DNA of 64,000 bases from Paucibacter_B soli (GTDB lineage: Bacteria; Pseudomonadota; Gammaproteobacteria; Burkholderiales; Burkholderiaceae_C), in the NCBI RefSeq assembly GCF_037482845.1, contig NZ_JBBHJW010000006.1:186001-250000 (forward strand), given 5' to 3'. Shown here one piece after another: positions 44,645 through 57,422 of this stretch. The notes under the pieces are model-generated. The model saw only the letters and a program-made list of their open reading frames with translations, searched no databases and had not been told where the DNA came from. The position numbers and the translations under genes are program-made. Every line of letters begins with the position of its first letter. Position 1 is the stretch's first letter.

Positions 44645-44788
44645 CCGGCCCTTGAGACTTGAGGTCCTTCCCGTCCCCTTTTCTGGCAACAGTGAAGGCG
44701 GGTCGCAATCCGCCAACCGGTCGAGCCGTGTCGCGGAAGGTTTGTTAACCAGCCAACGTCCTGGAAACCAGGGTGAAAGGTGAGCGAA

Positions 44789-47647
44789 ATGATGCAGCAA
44801 TACAGGTCGAACTCGTACCTGTTCGGGGGCAATGCGCCCTACGTCGAAGAGATGTACGAGGCCTACCTCGACAACCCGGGCTCGGTGCCCGACAACTGGC
44901 GCGCCTACTTCGACGCCCTCCAGCATGTGCCTGCCACCGATGGCAGCGACGCACGCGACGTGGCCCATGCGCCCGTGATCGAATCCTTTGCCCAGCGTGC
45001 CAAGGCCAATGCCTTCGGCAACAAGGCCTCCAGCAGCGACCTCGCGGTGGCCCGCAAGCAGGTGCATGTGCAGTCGCTGATCGCCGCCTACCGCTTCCTG
45101 GGCTCGCGCTGGGCCGACCTGGATCCGCTGCAGCGCACCGAGCGCCCGCGCATCCCGGAGCTGGAGCCCTCGTTCTATGACCTGACCGAGTCCGATATGG
45201 ACATCTCGTTCAGCGCCACGAACACCTATTTCTCCAAGGCCGAGAGCATGACCCTGCGCGAGATCGTGCAGGCCTTGCGCGAGACCTATTGCGGCTCGGT
45301 CGGTGCCGAGTACATGCACATCACCGATCCAGCCGAGAAGCGCTGGTGGCAGGAGCGCTTGGAATCGATCCGTTCCAAGCCCAGCTTCACGCCCGAGAAG
45401 AAGAAGCACATCCTCGACCGCCTGACCGCGGCCGAGGGCCTGGAGCGCTACCTGCACACCAAGTACGTCGGCCAGAAGCGCTTCTCGCTGGAAGGCGGCG
45501 AAAGCTTCATCGCCTCGATGGACGAACTGGTGCAGCGCGGCGGCGAAAAGGGCGTGCAGGAAATCGTCATCGGCATGGCCCACCGCGGCCGCCTGAACGT
45601 GCTGGTGAACACCCTGGGCAAGATGCCCGCCGACCTGTTCGCCGAGTTCGAGCACAAGGCCCCCGAAGACCTGCCCGCGGGTGACGTCAAGTACCACCAG
45701 GGCTTCTCCAGCGACGTCACCAGCCCCGGCGGCCCGGTGCACCTCTCGCTGGCCTTCAACCCCTCGCACCTGGAAATCGTCAATCCGGTGGTCGAAGGCT
45801 CGGTGAAGGCCCGCATGGACCGCCGCGGCGACAAGGAAGGCGCGCAAGTGCTGCCCGTGCTGGTGCACGGCGACGCCGCCTTTGCCGGCCAGGGCGTGGT
45901 GATGGAGACGCTGGCGCTGGCGCAGACGCGTGGCTACTACACCGGTGGCACGGTGCATCTGGTCATCAACAACCAGATCGGCTTCACCACCAGCGACCCG
46001 CGCGACACCCGCTCCACGCTGTACTGCTCCGACGTCGTCAAGATGATCGAGGCGCCGGTGCTACATGTGAACGGCGATGATCCGGAGGCCGTGGTGTTGT
46101 GTACCCAGCTGGCGCTGGAATACCGCCAGCAGTTCAAGAAGGACGTGGTGGTCGACATCATCTGCTTCCGCAAGCTGGGCCACAACGAGCAGGACACGCC
46201 GGCGCTGACCCAGCCGCTGATGTACAAGAAGATCGCCCAGCATCCCGGCACCCGCAAGCTCTATGGCGACAAGCTGATCGCCCAGGGCGTGCTGAGCGCC
46301 GATGGCCCGGACAATATGTCCAAGGCTTTCCGCGCCGCCATGGACGAAGGCCGCCACACCGTCGACCCGGTGCTGACCAACTTCAAGAGCAAGTACGCCA
46401 CCGACTGGTCGCCCTACCTCGGCAAGAAGTGGACCGACTCCTGCGACACCGCGCTGCCGGTGGCCGAGTTCAAGCGCCTGGCCGAGAAGATCACCACCAT
46501 CCCCAACACCTTCAAGGTGCATCCGCTGGTGGAGAAGGTGATCGCCGACCGCGCCGCCATGGGCCGCGGCGAGATCAATGTGGACTGGGGCATGGGCGAG
46601 CACATGGCCTTCGCCTCGCTGGTGGCCTCGGGCTATCCGGTGCGCCTGTCGGGCGAGGACTGCGGACGCGGCACTTTTGTGCACCGCCATGCGGTGCTGC
46701 ACGACCAGAACCGCGAGAAGTGGGACATCGGTACCTATGTGCCGCTGCAGAACGTGGCCGAGGGCCAGGCGCCCTTCGTCGTGATCGACTCGCTGCTGTC
46801 GGAAGAGGCCGTGCTCGGCTTCGAGTACGGCTATGCCTCGGCCGATCCGGTGACGCTGACGATCTGGGAAGCCCAGTTCGGCGACTTCGTCAACGGCGCC
46901 CAGGTGGTGATCGACCAGTTCATCGCCTCCGGCGAGGTGAAGTGGGGCCGCTCCAACGGCCTGACCCTGATGCTGCCGCATGGCTACGAAGGTCAGGGCC
47001 CCGAGCACAGCTCGGCGCGCCTGGAGCGCTTCATGCAGCTGGCCGCCGACAACAATATGCAGGTGGTGCAGCCGACCTCGGCCTCGCAGATCTTCCACCT
47101 GCTGCGTCGCCAGCAGCTGCGCATGTTCCGCAAGCCGCTCATCATCATGACGCCCAAGTCGCTGCTGCGTAACAAGGACGCCACCTCGCCGCTGGCCGAG
47201 TTCACCAAGGGTGAGTTCAAGACCGTGATCGGCGAGCGCGATGCCAGCATCGATGCGGCCAAGGTCAAGCGCGTGATCGCCTGCTCGGGCAAGGTCTATT
47301 ACGACCTGGTGAAGGCGCGTGCCGAGAAGAAGGCCAGCGATGTGGCCATCATCCGCGTGGAGCAGCTCTATCCCTTCCCGCACAAGGCCTTCGCCGCCGA
47401 GATGAAGAAGTATCCCGGCGTGAGCGAGATCGTGTGGTGCCAGGACGAGCCGCAGAACCAGGGCTCCTGGTTCTTCGTGCAGCACTATGTGCACGAGAAC
47501 ATGAGCGAAGGCCAGAAGCTCGGCTACGCCGGCCGCCCCGCCTCCGCCTCGCCGGCCGTGGGTTATGCCCACCTGCACCAGGAGCAGCAGAAGGCGCTGC
47601 TGGATCAGGCCTTCGCCAAGCTCAAGGGCTTCATCCTGACGAAGTAA
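44789..47647 (+). CDS. sucA: 2-oxoglutarate dehydrogenase E1 component
   Basis: Thiamine-diphosphate-dependent decarboxylase of the TCA cycle complex. 952 residues. N-terminus MMQQYRSNSYLFGGNAPYVE with PDNWRAYFDAL is the E1o-specific E2-binding tail; GMAHRGRLNVL and the ThDP motif around EAPVLHVNGDDPEAV are conserved, with the C-terminal transketolase-like domain (AEGQAPFVVIDSLLSEEAVLGFEYGYA, in part). GTG 44780, ATG 44789 and ATG 44792 are all in frame; AAGGTGAG fits ATG 44789 best and homologues start there. First gene of odhA-odhB-lpd. Also called odhA. Confidence 0.96.
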   Translation: MMQQYRSNSYLFGGNAPYVEEMYEAYLDNPGSVPDNWRAYFDALQHVPATDGSDARDVAHAPVIESFAQRAKANAFGNKASSSDLAVARKQVHVQSLIAAYRFLGSRWADLDPLQRTERPRIPELEPSFYDLTESDMDISFSATNTYFSKAESMTLREIVQALRETYCGSVGAEYMHITDPAEKRWWQERLESIRSKPSFTPEKKKHILDRLTAAEGLERYLHTKYVGQKRFSLEGGESFIASMDELVQRGGEKGVQEIVIGMAHRGRLNVLVNTLGKMPADLFAEFEHKAPEDLPAGDVKYHQGFSSDVTSPGGPVHLSLAFNPSHLEIVNPVVEGSVKARMDRRGDKEGAQVLPVLVHGDAAFAGQGVVMETLALAQTRGYYTGGTVHLVINNQIGFTTSDPRDTRSTLYCSDVVKMIEAPVLHVNGDDPEAVVLCTQLALEYRQQFKKDVVVDIICFRKLGHNEQDTPALTQPLMYKKIAQHPGTRKLYGDKLIAQGVLSADGPDNMSKAFRAAMDEGRHTVDPVLTNFKSKYATDWSPYLGKKWTDSCDTALPVAEFKRLAEKITTIPNTFKVHPLVEKVIADRAAMGRGEINVDWGMGEHMAFASLVASGYPVRLSGEDCGRGTFVHRHAVLHDQNREKWDIGTYVPLQNVAEGQAPFVVIDSLLSEEAVLGFEYGYASADPVTLTIWEAQFGDFVNGAQVVIDQFIASGEVKWGRSNGLTLMLPHGYEGQGPEHSSARLERFMQLAADNNMQVVQPTSASQIFHLLRRQQLRMFRKPLIIMTPKSLLRNKDATSPLAEFTKGEFKTVIGERDASIDAAKVKRVIACSGKVYYDLVKARAEKKASDVAIIRVEQLYPFPHKAFAAEMKKYPGVSEIVWCQDEPQNQGSWFFVQHYVHENMSEGQKLGYAGRPASASPAVGYAHLHQEQQKALLDQAFAKLKGFILTK

Positions 47648-47722
47648 ATGCCTGCACGGCGCCCTGTGCCTGAGTGGCCGGTGCGCCCTTGCAGCAGCTG
47701 CAAAAGAATCGAAAGAACCATC

Positions 47723-48967
<1,245 letters not shown>

Positions 48968-48982
48968 GCCAAGAGACGATTT

Positions 48983-50407
<1,425 letters not shown>

Positions 50408-50432
50408 TGCGTGCTTGAGCGAAGCAAGGAAG

Positions 50433-50459
50433 AAAGGGGCGGCGCGGGTCGCCCCTTTT
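50433..50459 (+). terminator. Intrinsic terminator of the odh operon
   Basis: AAAGGGGCG (50433-50441) pairs with CGCCCCTTT (50450-50458) with TTTT. It separates lpdA from zapE, which starts 18 bases further. Confidence 0.8.
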
Positions 50460-50476
50460 CATTGGGAATCTTCTGA

Positions 50477-51577
50477 ATGACTTCGGTCACCGAGCTTTAC
50501 CAGCAGACACTCGCCGAGCGCGGCTACAGCGCCGATCCGGCGCAGCTGCGCGCGGTGGCGGCACTGCAGCGCTGCCAGGACGAATGGGCCGACTACAAGG
50601 CGCGGCGCAGCAATGCCGTCACCAAGCTCCTGGTGCGGCCGCCGCTGCCGCGCGGCGTCTATATGTACGGCGGGGTGGGGCGGGGCAAGAGCTTTCTGAT
50701 GGACTGCTTCTTCCAGGCAGTGCCGCTGACCCGCAAGACCCGCCTGCATTTCCACGAGTTCATGCGCGAGGTGCACCGCGAGCTGCAGGATCTGAAGGGC
50801 ATTGCCGATCCGCTGGAGGAGCTGGGTCGCCGCATTGCCAAGCGCTTCCGCCTGATCTGCTTCGACGAGTTTCATGTCGCCGACGTCACTGATGCGATGA
50901 TCCTGCACCGGCTGCTCGACTCGATGTTCAAGCACCGCGTCTCCATCGTCACCACCTCCAATTTCCACCCCGACGGCCTCTATCCCAACGGCCTGCACCG
51001 CGATCGCATCCTGCCCGCGATCGCACTGCTCAAGGACAAGCTGGAGGTCATCAACGTCGACAACGGCACCGACTACCGCCAGCGCTCGCTCGAGCATGTG
51101 GAGCTCTACCACTGCCCGCTCGACGCGTCGGCCGATGCGGCGCTGAGCCGCGCCTTCGAATCGCTGGCCGAGGCGCGCGACGAGGATCCGCTGCTGCATA
51201 TCGAGCACCGCGAGTTGCGTGCGGTGCGGCGAGCCGGCGGCGTGGTGTGGTTCGACTTCCGCACCCTGTGCGGCGGACCGCGCTCGCAGAACGACTACCT
51301 GGAGCTGGCGACGCAGTTCCACACCCTGATCCTGGCCAATGTGCCCGAGATGCCGCCGCGCCTGGCCAGCGAGGCACGCCGCTTCACCTGGCTGGTGGAT
51401 GTGCTCTACGACCGTCGCTGCAAGCTCGTCATCTCGGCCGCCGTGCCGCCGGAGCGGCTCTATACCGAGGGTCCGCTGGCGCATGAGTTCCCGCGCACCA
51501 TCTCGCGCCTGCAGGAAATGCAGTCGCAGGAATACCTCTCGCTGGAGCGGCGCGAGGTGGATACTTCGCTGACATGA
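50477..51577 (+). CDS. zapE: Cell division protein ZapE (AFG1-like ATPase)
   Basis: 366-residue P-loop ATPase that in E. coli associates with the Z-ring under anaerobic or heat stress and in mitochondria (AFG1/LACE1) aids membrane protein quality control. Walker A GGVGRGKS at 65-72, preceded by LPRGVYMY; Walker B LICFDEFHV at ~128-136; VSIVTTSNFHPDGLYPNGLHR (in part) is the sensor region. The order odhA-odhB-lpd-zapE is conserved in Burkholderiales. The final ATGA overlaps the next gene by 4 bases. Confidence 0.94.
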   Translation: MTSVTELYQQTLAERGYSADPAQLRAVAALQRCQDEWADYKARRSNAVTKLLVRPPLPRGVYMYGGVGRGKSFLMDCFFQAVPLTRKTRLHFHEFMREVHRELQDLKGIADPLEELGRRIAKRFRLICFDEFHVADVTDAMILHRLLDSMFKHRVSIVTTSNFHPDGLYPNGLHRDRILPAIALLKDKLEVINVDNGTDYRQRSLEHVELYHCPLDASADAALSRAFESLAEARDEDPLLHIEHRELRAVRRAGGVVWFDFRTLCGGPRSQNDYLELATQFHTLILANVPEMPPRLASEARRFTWLVDVLYDRRCKLVISAAVPPERLYTEGPLAHEFPRTISRLQEMQSQEYLSLERREVDTSLT

Positions 51578-52185
51578 AGCGCGCATTGCTGGCCCTGCTT
51601 TGCTTGTTATCGTCCCTGGCCTGGAGCCAGGGCGAGCTTGGCCATGAGGTCATCGAGGCCAGATACCAGAGCGAGCTGAAAGCCTGTGCCGAGCGTTTTG
51701 CGGTGACGGCCTGCCGCGACGCGGCGCGTCAGCGGCGCCAGCAGGCGCTGCAGCCCTTGCTGGAGCGCGAGCGGCGCGAGGCCGCGGACGCGCGCGCCCA
51801 GCAGGCACAGGAACAGCGCGAGCGCATCCAGCTCAAGCAGCAGGAGGCGGCCGCGCAGGAGGGGCGCAAGCGCACCGAGGCGGTGTTGGGCTTCCAGAGC
51901 GAGCCGGCCTCGGCACCGGCCTCGGCGCCGCGCCCCACGCGCGCCAATCCGGAAACGCACGCGCGGCAGCTCAAGGCACGCGATGCGCAGGCCGAGCAGA
52001 CGGCGCAACAGCAGCGCGAGCAGGCCATGCTGAGACAGCAGCGTCTGCGCGACCACCAGGCCCTCGTGGGCAAGCGCGTGGCCGAGCGCGCCGCAAAGAA
52101 AGCCTCGGCTGCGCCCTTGCCGGTGCCGGCCGCGTCGACGATTGCGGCGCTGCCGCCGATGCCGGCCAGCGCGCCCGCGCGCTGA
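51574..52185 (+). CDS. Hypothetical secreted coiled-coil protein coupled to zapE
   Basis: 203 residues not assignable to a characterised family. A signal peptide (~1-19, LLALLCLLSSLAWSQ) is followed by a highly charged Arg/Gln/Glu/Ala-rich helix (~45-110, ERERREAADARAQQAQEQRE) of coiled-coil character, a proline-rich spacer and a second Arg/Gln-rich helix. Two cysteines (about 37 and 47) near the start of the mature part could form a disulfide. The 4-base overlap with zapE (51574-51577) implies coupled expression and a possible envelope partner for ZapE, which is inference. Low complexity makes homology unreliable. Confidence 0.72.
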   Translation: MKRALLALLCLLSSLAWSQGELGHEVIEARYQSELKACAERFAVTACRDAARQRRQQALQPLLERERREAADARAQQAQEQRERIQLKQQEAAAQEGRKRTEAVLGFQSEPASAPASAPRPTRANPETHARQLKARDAQAEQTAQQQREQAMLRQQRLRDHQALVGKRVAERAAKKASAAPLPVPAASTIAALPPMPASAPAR

Positions 52186-52188
52186 GCG

Positions 52189-52956
52189 TCAGCCGAGCGC
52201 TTCCACCCGCACGATGGCGAGCGAGAGGTTGTCGCCACCGCCGCGCGCGCGCTGACGGGCCTTGCTGATCAGCAGCTCGGCGGCTTCGCGCGGCGGCAGG
52301 CTGTGCAGCACGGTGCCGAGCTCGCGCGGGTTGAAGTAGTGCCAGAGGCCGTCGCTGCAGGAGATCAGGCTGTCGCCCACTTCCAGTCGCTCGATGAAGT
52401 CCTCGGCGGGCACGGGTTCGGTCACAGTGCCCAGGCAGCCGGTCAGCAGATTGGATTGCGGGTGCACGGCCGCCTCGGCCTCGGTGATCTGTCCTTCATC
52501 CAGCAGGCGCTGTACATAGGACTGGTCCATGCTGCGCTTGAGCATGTTCGGGCCGCGGAAATGATAGATGCGCGAGTCTCCGGTGTGTATCCAGTAGCAG
52601 CGCCGGTCCGGGCAGATCAAATAGGCCGCCAGCGTGCTGTGCGGCTCTTCCTCTGCCGAGATGGCGGTCAGCTTGATCATCAGATGCGCTTCCGAGGCGA
52701 TCTGGCGCAGCAGCTCGGCCGCATCTTCCTCGCCGGGAACAAAGCGCTCGAACAGCTGCTGCGCCGTCAGCACCACCTGGTCGGCGGCCTTGCGGCCGCC
52801 GCTCTTGCCGCCCATGCCATCGGCGAGCACGGCCAGCAGGCAGCCGCTGCTGCGGCCGTGGCTGATGATCTCGACTTGATCTTGTTGATAGAGGCGGTCA
52901 CCGCGGTGGATGCCGGTCGCAGCGTTCAGGCGAAAGCCAGGGGGAGTGCGGCTCAT
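52189..52956 (-). CDS. PP2C-family serine/threonine protein phosphatase
   Basis: 255-residue Mn2+/Mg2+-dependent phosphatase of the bacterial Stp/PPM type. Metal-binding motifs are all present: GDRLYQQDQVEI (motif 1), ADGMGGKSGGRKAAD (Asp46 and Gly47, motif 2), HTGDSRIY, SCSDGLWHYF and GGGDNLSLAIV. There is no membrane segment or kinase neighbour; a Hanks-type kinase must be elsewhere. ATG 52956 is used; the longer frame begins with TTG at 52980. It is divergent from the DUF465 gene, whose -10 box lies between them. Confidence 0.9.
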   Translation of the reverse strand: MSRTPPGFRLNAATGIHRGDRLYQQDQVEIISHGRSSGCLLAVLADGMGGKSGGRKAADQVVLTAQQLFERFVPGEEDAAELLRQIASEAHLMIKLTAISAEEEPHSTLAAYLICPDRRCYWIHTGDSRIYHFRGPNMLKRSMDQSYVQRLLDEGQITEAEAAVHPQSNLLTGCLGTVTEPVPAEDFIERLEVGDSLISCSDGLWHYFNPRELGTVLHSLPPREAAELLISKARQRARGGGDNLSLAIVRVEALG

Positions 52957-53006
52957 CCGAAAACTATAATCGCGAATCAATGCTCAAAGCGTCGCTCGGT
53001 CGGCCC

Positions 53007-53210
53007 ATGGATGAAGAACTTCACTCTCTGTCGCGCCGCCTGATTGAATTGCGCATCGAGCACGCCGACCTCGATGGGCTGATCGACGCGGTGACTCAGA
53101 CCACGCCGCTGGACGAGCTGCAATTGCGCCGCCTGAAAAAGCGCCGCCTAGCCTTGCGAGACCAGATCACCCGACTGGAGATCGCCTGCGATCCCGATGA
53201 GCCGGCATAG
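53007..53210 (+). CDS. DUF465 (YdcH-like) small protein
   Basis: 67 residues (76 if the in-frame ATG at 52980 is used) forming one charged helical hairpin: DEELHSLSRRLIELRIEHADLD, in part, and LRRLKKRRLALRDQITRLE. This is the DUF465/YdcH family, of unknown function. A perfect TATAAT (52965-52970) would start transcription near 52977, making ATG 52980 leaderless and giving ATG 53007 a 30-base leader without a visible SD. The DinG-type helicase begins 3 bases after its stop. Confidence 0.72.
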   Translation: MDEELHSLSRRLIELRIEHADLDGLIDAVTQTTPLDELQLRRLKKRRLALRDQITRLEIACDPDEPA

Positions 53211-53213
53211 CGC

Positions 53214-55241
53214 TTGAACTCACATACCGAACTCACTGCCGAGCTGGCCCCTTCAGAACTGGAGCAATGGGTGGCGGCCGCCTTCGACGCCGGCGGCCCG
53301 CTGTCAAGATCTGACCCCGGCTATGCGCCGCGTGCGCCACAGCTGGCGATGGCGCAGGCGGTGGCGCGCGCCGTGGCGTGCCGCGAGACCCTGGTGGTGG
53401 AGGCGGGCACCGGCGTGGGCAAGACCTTCGCCTATCTGGTGCCGGCCCTGCTTTCGGGTGGCCGGGCCCTCATCAGCACCGCCACCAAGAGCCTGCAGGA
53501 CCAGCTCTTTCTGCGCGACCTGCCGCGCCTGTGCGATGCACTTGGCGTGCCGGTGCGCATGGCCCTGCTGAAGGGGCGCGGAAGCTATCTGTGCCTGCAC
53601 CGCATGAACCATGCGCGCGTCAGCGCCGAGCTGCCCGATCGCCGCGCCGTGCTGGCGCTGGCGCGCATCGAGCGCTGGGCACAGCAGACGCGCAGCGGCG
53701 ACTTTGCCGAGCTGGACGGGCTGGACGAGCGCTCGCCGGTGATCCCCATCGTCAGCTCCACGCGCGACAACTGCCTGGGCAGCGAGTGCCCGGAGTTCCG
53801 TGCCTGCTTTGTCGTGAAGGCGCGGCGCGAGGCCATGGAGGCCGATGTGGTGGTGGTGAACCACCATCTCTTCTTTGCCGACATGACGCTGCGCGATACC
53901 GGCGTCGCCGAGCTCCTGCCCAGCGTGGACATCGCGATCTTCGACGAGGCGCACCAGCTGGCCGAGGCCGGCGTGCAGTTCCTCGGCACCAATCTGGGTA
54001 CCTCGCAGCTGATCGACTTTGCGCGCGACCTGCTGGGCCTGGGGCTGGCGCAGGCGCGCGGCCTGCAGGACTGGCAGGCCTTGCAGGCCATGCTGGAGCG
54101 CGCCGCGCGCGAGCTGCGCCTGGCCTGCGCCGGCCCGATGCGCGAGGTGCGCGGCCTGCTCAAGCTGCGCTGGCAGGACCGCGCCGGCCGGCCCGGCTTT
54201 GCCAGCGCCCTGGCCGAGCTGGCCTGCGCGGTGGACGAGGTGCTGGAGGCGCTGGCCAGCGTGGTCGAGCTGTCGCCCGACTTCAAGCGCCTGCAGGAGC
54301 GCGCCCAGCAGTTCGGCGAACTGGCGCGCCTGTTCTCGGCCGAGCCCGCGCCGGGCGAGGTGCGCTGGATCGACCTGAGCCCGCACCAGGCGCGCCTGGT
54401 CGAGTCGCCGCTGGACATCCGCGCGGCCATGCAGGAGCAGCTGCAGGCCGCGCCCAAGGCCTGGGTCTTCACCTCGGCCACCCTGGGCGATGACGAGCGC
54501 CTGAGCTGGTTCACCGAGCCGGCGGGCCTGGACGACGCCACCGTGCTGCGCGTGGGCAGTCCCTTTAATTACCCCGAGCATGCGCGCCTCTACATCCCGC
54601 GTCGCTTCCCCAAGCCCTCGGAGCCCGATCATGCGCAGGAGGTGGCGGCACTGGCGGCGCGCTGCGCGCGTGCGCTGGGCGGGCGCTGCTTCGTGCTGAC
54701 CACCACCTTGCGCGCCCTGCAGACGATTGGCGATGCCTTGCGTCAGAGCTTCGACGAGGGTGGCGATGGCATCAAAGTGCTGGTGCAGGGGGCGGCGCCC
54801 AAGCGCCTGCTGCTGCAGCAGTTCCAGGCCGACCCGCGCGCCGTGCTGGTGGGCTCGGCGAGTTTCTGGGAGGGCATCGACGTGCCGGGCGACGATCTGC
54901 AATGCGTGCTGATCGACAAGCTGCCCTTTCCCCCGCCCAGCGATCCGCTGGTGGAGGCGCGCGTGCAGCGCCTGGAGCAGGCGGGCCGCAATGCCTTTGC
55001 CGAATACTTCATCGCCGAGGCGGCGATCGCGCTCAAGCAGGGTGGCGGGCGCCTGATACGCACCGAGAGCGATCGCGGCCTGCTGGTGGTTTGCGATCCG
55101 CGCATGGCTGGCATGAACTACGGCCGGCGCCTGTGCGCTGCCTTGCCACCGATGACGCTGCTGGCCGAGGAGGCCGAGGCACTGGCCTGGTTGGAGCAGC
55201 TGGCCGAGCGGCGCGCGGAACGGGCACAAAAAAGCGCGTGA
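53214..55241 (+). CDS. DinG/YoaA-type ATP-dependent DNA helicase (Fe-S superfamily 2)
   Basis: 675-residue 5'-3' helicase of the XPD-like family. Walker A AGTGVGKTF at ~64-72, DEAH box at 244-247, and four cysteines (127, 187, 192, 198; SYLCLHRM and CLGSECPEFRAC) placed to bind a 4Fe-4S cluster between helicase motifs Ia and II. Helicase motif VI region LIRTESDRGLLVVCDPR at the end. The only credible initiator is TTG 53214, directly after the DUF465 stop. It is of the YoaA branch (no exonuclease domain). One dispersed word lies at its 5' end. Confidence 0.92.
   Translation: MNSHTELTAELAPSELEQWVAAAFDAGGPLSRSDPGYAPRAPQLAMAQAVARAVACRETLVVEAGTGVGKTFAYLVPALLSGGRALISTATKSLQDQLFLRDLPRLCDALGVPVRMALLKGRGSYLCLHRMNHARVSAELPDRRAVLALARIERWAQQTRSGDFAELDGLDERSPVIPIVSSTRDNCLGSECPEFRACFVVKARREAMEADVVVVNHHLFFADMTLRDTGVAELLPSVDIAIFDEAHQLAEAGVQFLGTNLGTSQLIDFARDLLGLGLAQARGLQDWQALQAMLERAARELRLACAGPMREVRGLLKLRWQDRAGRPGFASALAELACAVDEVLEALASVVELSPDFKRLQERAQQFGELARLFSAEPAPGEVRWIDLSPHQARLVESPLDIRAAMQEQLQAAPKAWVFTSATLGDDERLSWFTEPAGLDDATVLRVGSPFNYPEHARLYIPRRFPKPSEPDHAQEVAALAARCARALGGRCFVLTTTLRALQTIGDALRQSFDEGGDGIKVLVQGAAPKRLLLQQFQADPRAVLVGSASFWEGIDVPGDDLQCVLIDKLPFPPPSDPLVEARVQRLEQAGRNAFAEYFIAEAAIALKQGGGRLIRTESDRGLLVVCDPRMAGMNYGRRLCAALPPMTLLAEEAEALAWLEQLAERRAERAQKSA
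53305..53318 (-). repeat. Dispersed motif GGGGTCAGATCTTG, copy 6
   Basis: Exact member on the minus strand in the helicase gene. It falls in the poorly conserved N-terminal part and encodes SRSDPG. Confidence 0.6.
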
Positions 55242-55258
55242 CTCGCACGCGCTTTTTG
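55228..55258. terminator. Bidirectional terminator between the helicase and bamD
   Basis: A 12-bp perfect stem AAAAAGCGCGTG/CACGCGCTTTTT (55229-55240 with 55246-55257) around ACTCG. A-run on one side, T-run on the other, so it serves both convergent genes. It includes the helicase stop codon. Confidence 0.88.
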
Positions 55259-55277
55259 TCCGTTCCTCAGGCTGCGA

Positions 55278-56138
55278 TCACCAGAACTGCCACCAGGCCT
55301 TGTTCTTGGCACGCGCGTCCAGGCCGCCCGCCAGATAGGCGCTGTTGGGGAAGTTGGCCTTGAGCACGCGCACGGCATCGTCGCGCAGCGGCGCCAGACC
55401 CAGCTTGTCGTAGCTCTGCGTCAGGATGTAGAGCGCTTCTTCCACCGCCGGGGCGTATTGGAATTCCTGCATCGCCTGCTGGGCACGGTTGGCCGCGGCC
55501 ACATAGGCGCCGCGCTTGAAGTAGTAGCGCGCCACATGCACTTCGTAGTCGGCCAGGCTGTTGGTGATGAAGTCCACGCGCACCCGCGCATCCTCGGCAT
55601 ACCTGGACTCGGGGAATTGGTCCACCACCTGGCGGAAGGCCTGCAAGGCGTCGCGCGAAGCTTGCTGGTCGCGCTCGGTGACGTCCTGGCGCGCGATGCG
55701 GCCGAACAGGCCCAGGTCTTCGTTGAAATTGACCACGCCCTTCATGTAGAGCGCGTAGTCCATCGCCGGGCTGGAGGGGTTGAGCTTGATGAAGCGATCC
55801 AGGGTGCTGACGGCCTGGGCGCGTTCGCCGCTCTTGTAATAGGCCCAGGCCAGATCGAGCTGGGCCTGCTGAGCCATCAGGGTGCCGGCGGCGCGGCCTT
55901 CGAGGCGCTCCAGCGACTTGATGGCGCGCTCGTAGCTGCCGCCGGCGATGTCTTCCTTGGCCTCTGCGTACAATTTGTCCAGGCTGGCCTGGGAATTGGG
56001 ATCGTCCTTGGGAGACGAGGAGCAGGCCGCCAGACCAAGGGCCAGGACGGCGGCCAGCAGAGCAGCGCTTCGGCGTCCCTTGGAACCAGCAGACACCGGC
56101 GTCGCATGACGCTTCTTCTTCACCCAGTTTTCGATCAT
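55278..56138 (-). CDS. bamD: Outer membrane protein assembly factor BamD
   Basis: Essential lipoprotein of the BAM complex that inserts beta-barrel proteins. 286 residues: signal with lipobox ALGLAACSSSP (Cys39), preceded by an unusually long basic N-region (KKKRHATPVSAGSKGRR), then five TPR-like helical repeats (AQLDLAWAYYKSGERAQAVSTL, in part; AMDYALYMKGVVNF). C-terminus ends KAWWQFW. The ATG 56138 may be too far upstream; an internal start would shorten the N-region. Divergent from rluD by 51 bases. Confidence 0.95.
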   Translation of the reverse strand: MIENWVKKKRHATPVSAGSKGRRSAALLAAVLALGLAACSSSPKDDPNSQASLDKLYAEAKEDIAGGSYERAIKSLERLEGRAAGTLMAQQAQLDLAWAYYKSGERAQAVSTLDRFIKLNPSSPAMDYALYMKGVVNFNEDLGLFGRIARQDVTERDQQASRDALQAFRQVVDQFPESRYAEDARVRVDFITNSLADYEVHVARYYFKRGAYVAAANRAQQAMQEFQYAPAVEEALYILTQSYDKLGLAPLRDDAVRVLKANFPNSAYLAGGLDARAKNKAWWQFW

Positions 56139-56189
56139 GGTCCCCGGCGCACAGGCGCCACCTTCAGCTGAATACGGAGCGGCGATTAT

Positions 56190-57172
<983 letters not shown>

Positions 57173-57176
<4 letters not shown>

Positions 57177-57202
57177 CCGAACGTCCGCAACAAGGCTACA
57201 AT
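57173..57202 (+). promoter_or_regulatory. Promoter of scpB-rluB
   Basis: CTGACC (57173-57178), 18 bases, TACAAT (57197-57202). The -35 box overlaps the rluD stop codon. The start near 57209 gives a ~214-base leader. Confidence 0.55.
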
Positions 57203-57224
57203 CGCGCCATCGTTGACGCTGCGT

Positions 57225-57404
57225 GCGCCAGCACCGGGGGCTCTAGTGACCCGGTGGCGCCGAACAGCCGGGCAGTTACCGAGTCGTCATGCGTCCGTGA
57301 GGGCGCACGCTCAGCCCCAGCATCGCAGGCCCTGATGGGCCCCACTGACTATCCGACGCCCCGCAAATGGCGATAGACCGTGACAACGCTCGACCTCAGG
57401 GTCG
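57225..57404 (+). promoter_or_regulatory. Structured 5' leader of scpB-rluB (four hairpins)
   Basis: Four local stems: (1) GCGC-CAG-CACCGGG with CCCGGTG-GCGC at 57225-57260; (2) GCGTCC-GTGA-GGGCGC at 57291-57306; (3) GGCCC-TGAT-GGGCC at 57328-57341; (4) CGACC-TCAG-GGTCG at 57391-57404, 18 bases before the scpB ATG. Two are closed by tetraloop-length loops, one a GNRA. No T-run follows any. It does not match a riboswitch class that I know by sequence. No reading frame of note lies in the 246-bp gap. Confidence 0.5.
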
Positions 57405-57422
57405 GGACAGGCATAACAGTCG

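Noticed and set aside
53304..55229. 641-codon open frame antisense to the DinG-type helicase
   Set aside because: Shadow of a gene with all helicase and Fe-S motifs intact.
57225..57404. Known riboswitch or housekeeping RNA (SRP RNA, RNase P, tmRNA, 6S)
   Set aside because: None of the conserved sequence cores that I know (for example the SRP GGAA-loop or SAH core) is present, so it is left as an unassigned structured leader.
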